From CAYWNK01 sp047639615 (GTDB taxonomy: Bacteria > Planctomycetota > UBA1135 > GCA-002686595), in the NCBI GenBank assembly GCA_047639615.1, contig JBLIOL010000268.1, positions 1 to 7,956 on the forward strand: 7,956 nucleotides of DNA. Direction: 5' to 3'. Shown here piece by piece: positions 1-6,959 of this stretch (position 1 is its first letter; each line of letters begins with the position of its first letter). The notes beneath the pieces were generated by a model. It did not search any database. It was not told the DNA's origin and worked only from the letters and a program-made list of their open reading frames with translations. Made by a program: the position numbers and the translations under genes.

Positions 1-881
1 GCATGGACCAGATCCTGCGCACTGCTCAGCAATTCACGTTGGGAGAGCCGGCCTTCCGCCGGCCCAAACTTCAAGGTCTCTGCGCGCTCGAGCAAGAAGC
101 CCAGCTGCAGGGAGTGTTCATCGAGCAGCTCAGTGCCATCTGCCTGAGCGGCGAGCCATTCGCCAAGAGCCAGACCCGCCCCGGCCCTGCCGCTGACCTT
201 TTCCGTAGCCCCGCGCAACGCCAGCGCTACGCCGTAGCCCACCTCGCGCGGGCTGCTGCTCGCACCATCGCCGAGCAAGCGCGTCAGAATCGCCGCCGGC
301 TCCTCCAGCGCAGCTGCGACTGCAGCCTGCACCTGTCCAGCGCGGTTGCGACGCCAAGCGAACAGTAGGCCGCCACCGAGCACCGCCGCCAAGAGGCTCA
401 GCCACCAGGCCGAGGAGTCCCCCGCCGAAGCCGCGCCATCGAAGCCCTCAGGCCGAGGCAAGGGCCGCGGCTCGTCCTCATCCGGACCCAGCTCGCCGGC
501 CACGGTCAGGCTCGCCTCGCCGCTCCATTCCAGGGGCGCCTCGGTGGCCAGCGCAATCTCCAAACGCGGAGCGATCAACGTCCCGGGCTCGATCCCCATG
601 ACGGTCCAGACGAGTTCCGTACGCGAACGCCCGAACTCTTCGCTGGGCACGGTCGAGACCGTGGGACCGCTGAGCACGCGAATGGCCAGGCCTTCCACCT
701 CGAAATCCGTGGGCGGAGAGATCACGGAGTCGTCCGCGTCATGCTCGATCGTAAGCCGCATGCGGCAGGGTTCGCCGATGCTCACAGAGCTGGGTTCAAG
801 TCGCCATTCAGCGCCCTGGCCAAAGCCCGGGGCCGTCAATGCGAGGGCTGCCATGCCCATGAGTAAGCTGCGCACGCTCAC
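1..881 (-). CDS. BatD-like membrane protein (partial, 3' end beyond window)
   Basis: The frame is open from a GTG at 881 to the left edge (293 full codons), so the C-terminus is missing. Residues 1-22 look like a signal peptide (an Arg, then a run of Leu/Ala/Met). Residues about 25-130 are rich in beta-strand patterns and begin with a 'SVSIGEPCRMRLTI' stretch, typical of the immunoglobulin-like domain opening BatD/oxygen-tolerance proteins. A Pro/Glu/Asp-rich linker leads to one membrane segment at about residues 159-176, followed by Arg residues and a helical, probably cytoplasmic domain ending with 'LLERAETLKFGP', like the C-terminal region of BatD and DUF4381 proteins. Its GTG overlaps the DUF58 stop by 4 bp and has an SD-like AGGGGA 5 bp upstream. 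Known BatD proteins usually carry more extracellular domains, so this is a compact form. The family assignment rests on layout and context rather than a diagnostic motif. It probably serves as the membrane partner of the MoxR/DUF58 pair. Confidence 0.72.
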   Translation of the reverse strand, partial: MSVRSLLMGMAALALTAPGFGQGAEWRLEPSSVSIGEPCRMRLTIEHDADDSVISPPTDFEVEGLAIRVLSGPTVSTVPSEEFGRSRTELVWTVMGIEPGTLIAPRLEIALATEAPLEWSGEASLTVAGELGPDEDEPRPLPRPEGFDGAASAGDSSAWWLSLLAAVLGGGLLFAWRRNRAGQVQAAVAAALEEPAAILTRLLGDGASSSPREVGYGVALALRGATEKVSGRAGAGLALGEWLAAQADGTELLDEHSLQLGFLLERAETLKFGPAEGRLSQRELLSSAQDLVH

Positions 882-1825
882 GCCAGTCCCCTACCCAGGC
901 GCAAGGCCCGGCGACGGAAGAAGGCCATCAGCGGCCCGGCCAGATCCTCACCCACATCGATGGGCAAGCGATCCACTTGGGCGCGCTTGAGCTGTGTGTT
1001 TAGACGTTCGCGGCGCTGCTCCGCGTCCTGACTCCAGGCCTGGCGCACGGCTGCCGAACGACCGTCCACCTCACGCAACGCGCCACTCTGGCTGCTACGG
1101 AACCAGATCGGTCCCGCCTCCGGCAAGCGCATCTCCAGCGGGTCGGTCACGGGCGCCACGATCACATCATGACGCCGGCCCAAACGCCGCAAGGATTCGA
1201 GCCATGCGCCGCCGTCCTCTTGGCCCAGAAAGTCGGAGACCACCAGGATCAAACTGCGCCGGTGCAGCACATTTGCCGTTGCTTCAAACACGTGCGCGAA
1301 GTCCGTGCGCTGCTCTGAAACAGGCGCCAACATGACCTCATGGATCAGGCGCATGATGTGCCGACTGGACTTGCTGGGCGGCAGATGCTCGAGGGTCTCG
1401 GGGCCGAAGAGCGTCAATCCCACGCGATCCTGGTTGCGGATCGCCACGTGAGCCAAGAGCCCCGCCAACTGGGCCGCAGCCTCGCGCTTGGTCCAGTTCT
1501 GGGTGCCGAAGTCCATGGACAGAGCCGTATCCACCAGCAGGTGAATCGAGAGCTCGCGCTCTTCCCTATAGGCCTTCACATAGGGCTCGCCTGCGCGCGC
1601 CGTCACGTTCCAATCGATGGCGCGCACCTCATCACCGGGCTGATACGGACGCACCTCCTCGAACTCGATGCCCTGACCGCGATAGATCGAGCGATAGCCG
1701 CCGGCCAAGGCCGTGTTCACCAAGCGGTGAGTACGAATCTGAAGCTGCCGCACCCGAGCCAATAGCTCAGGCGCAACGCTTGCTCCCCGGAGTTCTCCGG
1801 AGGATTTCGATTTCACGGCAGCCAT
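878..1825 (-). CDS. DUF58 / VWA-like domain protein of a MoxR system
   Basis: A 315-residue soluble protein of the DUF58 family, the usual partner of MoxR ATPases. The family signature is clear at residues 50-90: 'EFEEVRPYQPGDEVRAIDWN', then 'AR', 'YVK' and the acidic 'REERE'. A VWA-like fold follows, with strand 'IHLLVD' ending in D99, helix 'TKREAAAQLAGLLAHVA' (112-128), 'DRVGLTLF' (133-140), T174-D175, and 'LILVVSDF' with D198. The metal-site motif, normally D-x-S-x-S, reads D99-T-A-L-S103: the first Ser is Ala, while the other expected ligand positions look intact. There is no membrane segment. The ATG lies 18 bp after the moxR stop, without a convincing SD, and the 3' end overlaps the next start by 4 bp, so it sits in the middle of a moxR-DUF58-BatD-like operon. 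The exact biochemical role of DUF58 proteins is not settled; a client-adaptor role for MoxR is the common inference. Confidence 0.93.
   Translation of the reverse strand: MAAVKSKSSGELRGASVAPELLARVRQLQIRTHRLVNTALAGGYRSIYRGQGIEFEEVRPYQPGDEVRAIDWNVTARAGEPYVKAYREERELSIHLLVDTALSMDFGTQNWTKREAAAQLAGLLAHVAIRNQDRVGLTLFGPETLEHLPPSKSSRHIMRLIHEVMLAPVSEQRTDFAHVFEATANVLHRRSLILVVSDFLGQEDGGAWLESLRRLGRRHDVIVAPVTDPLEMRLPEAGPIWFRSSQSGALREVDGRSAAVRQAWSQDAEQRRERLNTQLKRAQVDRLPIDVGEDLAGPLMAFFRRRALRLGRGLA
887..892 (-). promoter_or_regulatory. Ribosome binding site for the BatD-like gene
   Basis: On the minus strand, AGGGGA lies 5 bases before the GTG at 881-879, inside the last codons of the DUF58 gene. It supports the choice of GTG as start over the in-frame ATG codons at 860 and 854, which would shorten the signal peptide. 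It is the clearest SD-like element before any start in the window. Confidence 0.5.
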
Positions 1826-1843
1826 GGGTGGCGACGGGTCGAG

Positions 1844-2839
<996 letters not shown>

Positions 2840-2945
2840 GGGAGGGGCTAGCTGGGCTCGTGTGTCCGGTTGCACAGCGCGAGAAGGTACCCGATTCGAC
2901 GCATTAGTTCGTTTCCCTCTCCGGACTCCTACCACCCAATTACAC

Positions 2946-2964
2946 GGGAGCGGCCCCTGCTCCC
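2946..2964 (-). terminator. Small GC-rich hairpin after the transglycosylase gene
   Basis: GGGAGC and GCTCCC form a 6-bp stem with a 7-base loop, starting 2 bases after the stop of the transglycosylase gene. There is no T-run after it on the minus strand (GTGTAATTGG follows), so it is at best a weak terminator, or an mRNA 3' stabilising hairpin. It lies between the HEAT/transglycosylase pair and moxR. Confidence 0.3.
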
Positions 2965-2965
2965 A

Positions 2966-3610
2966 TCAGGGCGAGATAATGGCCCGTTCTCGGAATCGCT
3001 CGGCGGCGGCCAAGCACTGCCGTGCGTAGTGCAAAGCACCGGTGTTGGGCCGCCCATCGGCTAGGGCTCGCTCTTCGGACAGGCACCAGTCCGCGTAGGA
3101 GCCCTGTTCATCGATCCAGCGCATGAGTTTGGCGCGCCCGGCGTTGTAGGAGACCAGCACGGCCTCCAGGTCCCACTCACCCGCGTGCTGCAGGAGCCAG
3201 CGCAAGTGACTGCCCGCCAGCCGCACGTTCAAGCGATCCTCGTGCAGCAGAGCCTCCTTGGTCGGGACTTCGTCGATGCCCAGGCGCAGGGCCGCATCCG
3301 ATGCCGCAGCCAGTCCCAGCTGCATCAGACCCAAGGCCCCGGCGCTAGAGGTCTGCCCGCTCACACCGCGACTCTCCGAATACATGATCCCGGCCAGCAG
3401 ATAGACGTCCACCCCGGATTCCTCCGCCGCCAGCAGCAGATGCTCGGCCTGGCCTTCCACCAGGCGTATGCCCAGCTGATCGCGCACGGCTGCCACGATC
3501 GGAGCCACCGGCCCGCGCCGCCAGAGGCCGGCCAGACCCACCAGGACCAGGCCGATGCCGAGCACCAGCGCGAAGACGGCGCGCCGGCGCCCGGCTTTGG
3601 GCAAGCCCAT
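2966..3610 (-). CDS. Membrane-anchored SLT-type lytic transglycosylase
   Basis: A 214-residue protein with the lysozyme-like SLT fold, expected to cleave the MurNAc-GlcNAc bond of peptidoglycan with formation of 1,6-anhydro-MurNAc, acting outside the inner membrane. Residues 1-10 are basic (KAGRRR) and are followed by a membrane segment at 11-30, giving a signal anchor with the catalytic part outside. The catalytic Glu is E79 in 'YSESRG'; then come 'SSAGALGLMQL' (88-98), the helix 'NVRLAGSHLRWLL' (128-140) and 'SYNAG' (154-158), all signatures of the family. The size is small, so there is room for little beyond the catalytic domain. The ATG at 3610 starts 11 bp after the HEAT-gene stop, with only a weak GGCGG upstream; an in-frame GTG at 3667 would overlap the HEAT gene and place 19 extra residues before the anchor, so I prefer the ATG. 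Probably co-transcribed with the HEAT gene. Confidence 0.88.
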   Translation of the reverse strand: MGLPKAGRRRAVFALVLGIGLVLVGLAGLWRRGPVAPIVAAVRDQLGIRLVEGQAEHLLLAAEESGVDVYLLAGIMYSESRGVSGQTSSAGALGLMQLGLAAASDAALRLGIDEVPTKEALLHEDRLNVRLAGSHLRWLLQHAGEWDLEAVLVSYNAGRAKLMRWIDEQGSYADWCLSEERALADGRPNTGALHYARQCLAAAERFRERAIISP

Positions 3611-3621
3611 GATTGGCCGCC

Positions 3622-6600
3622 CTACTCGGCTCCAGCCAACAGCAACTCGACCAGGGCCCCGATCCAAGCCTCCCGGTCCTCGTGTCCGGTGGGGACATCC
3701 CCCACCTCACGCTGACTGCGAATCTCGATCTCGCGGCGCGCACGCTCCACCAGCCAGGGCTCTTCCTGGCGCAAGGCCTCAGCCAGGAACAACCACGCGT
3801 CGCGGCTCAGCTCTTCGCCGAAGTGATCTGCGATGGGCTGCGGCGCGGAGAGTCCGCGCACTTCGAGCGCCGCCAGGAACCACGGCAAGGCCTCGTCGTG
3901 CTTAACGCTATCCCACCAGCTCCACCAGAGTTCCTGGGGCACGGCGGCCGAGCGATAGTCCACGCAGGAGAGGATCGCCAACTCCGCCGCCACGTGGCGG
4001 TCGGTGGGATCCTCGGCCAGCACACGCACGAGGAAGCTAGCGGCTGCCGGCTCCATCTGGCGTCCAAGCAAGAGGGCCGCCTCGCGACGCACCTCGGGCT
4101 CTTCCGAGCGCATGGCCTTGTACAGATTGTCGAATGCGCCGGTTCCAAGCTCCAACAGGCCACTGCGGGCCGCAGCAAAGATCTCGGAGCGACGGCCCTC
4201 ACGCAGCAGGCCCACCAACACGCTCGCCACGCGCGGGTCGCCTAGGCGCGCCAAGCCACGGGCGGCATCCACGCGGAAGTGCCCATCCGGCTCGGTCAAC
4301 GTCGTCAGCAGCACCTCGCGTGCTTGGTCTCCACCGAGCATGCCGATGGCCTCAAGAGCCGCGCGCCGCACTACGGGCTCGCCCACTCGCGCTCGAACCA
4401 TTAGAGCGTCGAGAGCTGCCATGACCTTGCCATGACCACAGGCTTGCACGGCCGCGATCTCCACATCGGGATCCGCATCGTCCAAGAGCGACACCAGCGC
4501 GGCCGTCTCGGCCAGGTTCGGGTTCTCCGACAGGAGCGAAGCAGCCAAGGCGCGCAACAGGGGACGCCCATCGGAAACCGCCTTCAGCACAGCCGGCGGC
4601 CCTAAGCGCTCGAGCACGTCCGCGATGGCCGCCGCTGCGTCCACCTCATACTGCTCGTAGAGCACCGCGATCAACTCGCGACCCAGGTCCATGGATATCT
4701 CGCTCGCCGCCGCACTGCCGGTGCCAAGCTTGGCTGCCTGCAAGGCCAGCCCCACCAAACGCACGGCACGATCCGCGAAGAAGGTCTCCTCACGCACGCG
4801 CACCAGCAGCGAACTGAAGTCTGCCTGACGGGCGACGCTCAGTTCGGAGTCAGCGTAGAGGCGCTCGAGCTCGAGCACACCCAAGTCCCGTTGGGCAAGG
4901 GGCGTGGCACCCATCCAATCCAAAACGAGCTCGGCCATGGCGCGGCCACGCTCACCGGGATCCGGATGCGCAGCCCACCAATCGCCGCGCTCCTGAACCA
5001 AGGCCAATTGTGAGCCATGCTTCTCCGGGTGCGGGAAGCGCTGCCAGCGGTTGCGGCCGCGCAGGCTCTCCACCGCTGTAGCGACGCGCTCAAACCAGGG
5101 ATCCGAGGAGGATCCGCCATAGAGGAAGGACTTGGTCGTCCCACCGAGATCGATCACTAGGCTGCGCGACCGTCCCAGCTGGGAACCACGCGGCCCGGGC
5201 AAGCAATCAGCACCAAAGACGCCCTCTTCCTCGAGGCGCAGGAAGAGCTCCTTCGCCTGGAATTCATCCAGGTAGAAGCGCTCGAGCCCCGTATCGCCGC
5301 CGGCCGTAGCCGTGAAGCGCGAGCCCTGCAGTCGGAAGCCCAAGCCGCGGGCCGGATCCGACCAGCTGATGGCCATGCGTCCGGCATCCTCAAGGGTCGC
5401 CGCGAGCACCGCCCGCGAGGGTTTGAAGTTCGTCTCGTTGGCGAGCCACCACTCGGCCCAGGTCGGACCGTTGGCGCCGAAGGGCTGCCCGGTGATCTGG
5501 CGCAGTCGGCGCAGGGCCGCAGGAGCGATAGCCTCGTGGTCGTCGAAGAAGCGGAAGCCCGCGGTGATAGACACCAGTCGCTGCGGCACCTCGCGTGTCA
5601 ACCAACTGGGCGTCTCCGCACCCGGATCGCGGAAGCCCAAACCGGCCAAAGCCGCTGCGCACACGCCGGAAACCAGCGGTTCGCTAGAAACCAAACCGCG
5701 CAGCAATGCCGTGGTGTGATCCGCATGCAAGATCGGCTCAAGGCTGCGATCCTCGCGCTCGATCAAGGCCAGCAGTGCGCAAGCATTCGAGCGCACGATC
5801 CAGCGCTCCCCGAAGGCCTTGTTGAGCAGTTCCCCTTCCACCTGGCTATCTTCGGTACGTGCCAAGATCCCGACCACGCGGCGCACGACCTTGGCGCGCG
5901 GATCGTCCAGGTGCTCGAGCAGCAGCACGTGAGCCTCGCGACCTTTGATCTGCGCGAGGATATCCACGGCGCGCATGCGCGAATCGCCACTGCGCGAAGC
6001 GAGTGCGGGCTGCAAGTAGGGCAGCCACTCCGAAGTGGGCGCTGCCTTGCCATCCTGCAGGGCGCGCGCCGCCGCGCTGCGCACGGGGCTCTGGGGGTGT
6101 GCGAGCAAGCGGCACAGGAGCTCCGGTGTGGCGCGCACGGGATCGCGCATGATCAACTCGCTCACCGCCGCCGAAGCCGCGCGTGTGGGCATGCGCGTGC
6201 CGAGGCGCAGGACAACCTGATCGGCATCCTGCGGGAGGCCCGCGCGCAGGAGCGTGCGCAGGGACACGATCATGGTCGGCGCGTGGTCGCTGGCCAGAGC
6301 CACACGCACGGCAGCCAGCCCGCCCTGTCCAAGGGAGAGCAAGGCGTCGGGTGCGTTCTTGACCACCGAGCTATCCAGGTGCTTCTCGAATGCCACTTGA
6401 TCCAGCACATTGCGCGCCGCCTGCAACAGCGCCAAGTCCACGCCACCGGCGCGATCGCCGGCGATCGCTTGCTGGGGCATCACTTGCCCCTGAGCGCCCG
6501 ACCCACGCCGGCCTCCAGAGGGCAGGTCCAAGCCCTTCGCCGCCAAACGCCCCGCCTTCTGGCGGTGGGTGCGCGTGGTCTGGCAGACCCGGCAGTGAGC

Positions 6601-6828
6601 ATCCTGCATGCTGTCCTTGGCCGCCTCATCGAAACGCGCCACAAAGTTGCGCTCGCCGCAGACCATGCACTCCAAGTGGGAGGCCACATTGCGGGCACGC
6701 TCAGCCTTCTTGGAGTTATTCGCGGGGGTCTCGGTCTTGCCGCCTTTCTTGGAGGGCAGATCGAGCTGGGCCTGGGCTTGGGCCGTGATGGCCAGGAAAG
6801 CGAGGGCGCCGATGGGGAATCGCAGCAT
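3622..6828 (-). CDS. Exported HEAT-repeat protein with N-terminal double CxxC module
   Basis: A 1068-residue protein of unknown function. Residues 1-21 form a signal peptide (R3, a hydrophobic core, then AQAQAQ with A-x-A cleavage sites). A polar Lys-rich linker leads to two CxxC pairs (C54/C57 and C79/C82, with H51, H78 and H88 near), a likely zinc ribbon; neither is CxxCH, so it is not heme binding. HEAT-like helical pairs run from about 133 to 395, ending near a 'TGQPFG...W..WW' element (about 445-461). A different, mixed alpha/beta-looking domain of unknown family follows at about 465-600. A second HEAT array spans about 740-955, with repeats such as 'VVRRAALEAIGMLGG' and 'HFRVDAARGLARLGD'. 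The tail (955-1068) has another WW-x-WW cluster. HEAT arrays usually bind proteins, so a periplasmic scaffold is plausible. ATG at 6828 is chosen over a TTG directly before it; no SD is visible. The transglycosylase gene follows by 11 bp. Confidence 0.88.
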   Translation of the reverse strand: MLRFPIGALAFLAITAQAQAQLDLPSKKGGKTETPANNSKKAERARNVASHLECMVCGERNFVARFDEAAKDSMQDAHCRVCQTTRTHRQKAGRLAAKGLDLPSGGRRGSGAQGQVMPQQAIAGDRAGGVDLALLQAARNVLDQVAFEKHLDSSVVKNAPDALLSLGQGGLAAVRVALASDHAPTMIVSLRTLLRAGLPQDADQVVLRLGTRMPTRAASAAVSELIMRDPVRATPELLCRLLAHPQSPVRSAAARALQDGKAAPTSEWLPYLQPALASRSGDSRMRAVDILAQIKGREAHVLLLEHLDDPRAKVVRRVVGILARTEDSQVEGELLNKAFGERWIVRSNACALLALIEREDRSLEPILHADHTTALLRGLVSSEPLVSGVCAAALAGLGFRDPGAETPSWLTREVPQRLVSITAGFRFFDDHEAIAPAALRRLRQITGQPFGANGPTWAEWWLANETNFKPSRAVLAATLEDAGRMAISWSDPARGLGFRLQGSRFTATAGGDTGLERFYLDEFQAKELFLRLEEEGVFGADCLPGPRGSQLGRSRSLVIDLGGTTKSFLYGGSSSDPWFERVATAVESLRGRNRWQRFPHPEKHGSQLALVQERGDWWAAHPDPGERGRAMAELVLDWMGATPLAQRDLGVLELERLYADSELSVARQADFSSLLVRVREETFFADRAVRLVGLALQAAKLGTGSAAASEISMDLGRELIAVLYEQYEVDAAAAIADVLERLGPPAVLKAVSDGRPLLRALAASLLSENPNLAETAALVSLLDDADPDVEIAAVQACGHGKVMAALDALMVRARVGEPVVRRAALEAIGMLGGDQAREVLLTTLTEPDGHFRVDAARGLARLGDPRVASVLVGLLREGRRSEIFAAARSGLLELGTGAFDNLYKAMRSEEPEVRREAALLLGRQMEPAAASFLVRVLAEDPTDRHVAAELAILSCVDYRSAAVPQELWWSWWDSVKHDEALPWFLAALEVRGLSAPQPIADHFGEELSRDAWLFLAEALRQEEPWLVERARREIEIRSQREVGDVPTGHEDREAWIGALVELLLAGAE

Positions 6829-6869
6829 CAATTGGGCTTAGCAGGGAACGACACGGGGGGAGCGAGTAC

Positions 6870-6885
6870 ACGCGCTCATGCGCGT
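6870..6885. repeat. Inverted repeat upstream of the HEAT gene
   Basis: ACGCGC and GCGCGT are perfect 6-bp arms around a 4-base centre (TCAT), located about 40 bases before the HEAT-gene ATG in the recG-HEAT gap. It could be an operator-type site or a leader hairpin. In GC-rich DNA such short arms also arise by chance. Confidence 0.3.
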
Positions 6886-6932
6886 CCGCTGCCTACCCGG
6901 TGAATCGCGGCAGGATACGCGATCCGTGCGGC

Positions 6933-6959
6933 GGTTGGGGCCCAACCCCTGCTCAGGGG
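6933..6959 (-). terminator. Overlapping hairpins at the recG stop
   Basis: Two inverted repeats share bases 6946-6947. One pairs GGTTGGG (6933-6939) with CCCAACC (6941-6947); as RNA it would open to a 5-bp stem with a 5-base loop. The other pairs CCCCTG (6946-6951) with CAGGGG (6954-6959) and contains the recG stop codon. No T-run follows on the minus strand, so this is not a textbook intrinsic terminator, but it is the best candidate for ending the recG message. Confidence 0.35.

Noticed and set aside
346..990. A 214-codon plus-strand frame over the left end
   Set aside because: Ser/Pro/Arg-rich with no domain. It is the shadow of the BatD-like gene, which has a coherent signal peptide, membrane segment and coupled start.
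2840..2935. Upstream GTG start for MoxR
   Set aside because: The 32 added residues are Arg/Ser-rich and not part of the MoxR family as I know it; the ATG at 2839 gives the usual length.
3611..3667. Upstream GTG start for the transglycosylase, overlapping the HEAT gene
   Set aside because: It would put 19 unremarkable residues before the basic stretch and membrane anchor; the ATG at 3610 gives a normal signal anchor and an 11-bp spacing.
3613..4245. A 210-codon plus-strand frame opposite the HEAT C-terminus
   Set aside because: Low-complexity Gln/His/Ala/Gly composition and full overlap with HEAT repeats on the other strand.
6575..6670. CxxC motifs of the HEAT protein read as heme c sites
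   Set aside because: Neither pair is followed by His (they read CMVCG and CRVCQ), so covalent heme attachment is not supported.
5536..6903. A 455-codon open frame on the plus strand opposite the HEAT gene
   Set aside because: Its translation is rich in His, Gln, Arg and Ala with no recognisable domain, as expected of the antisense of a GC-rich gene. The minus-strand frame has a signal peptide and clear HEAT repeats.
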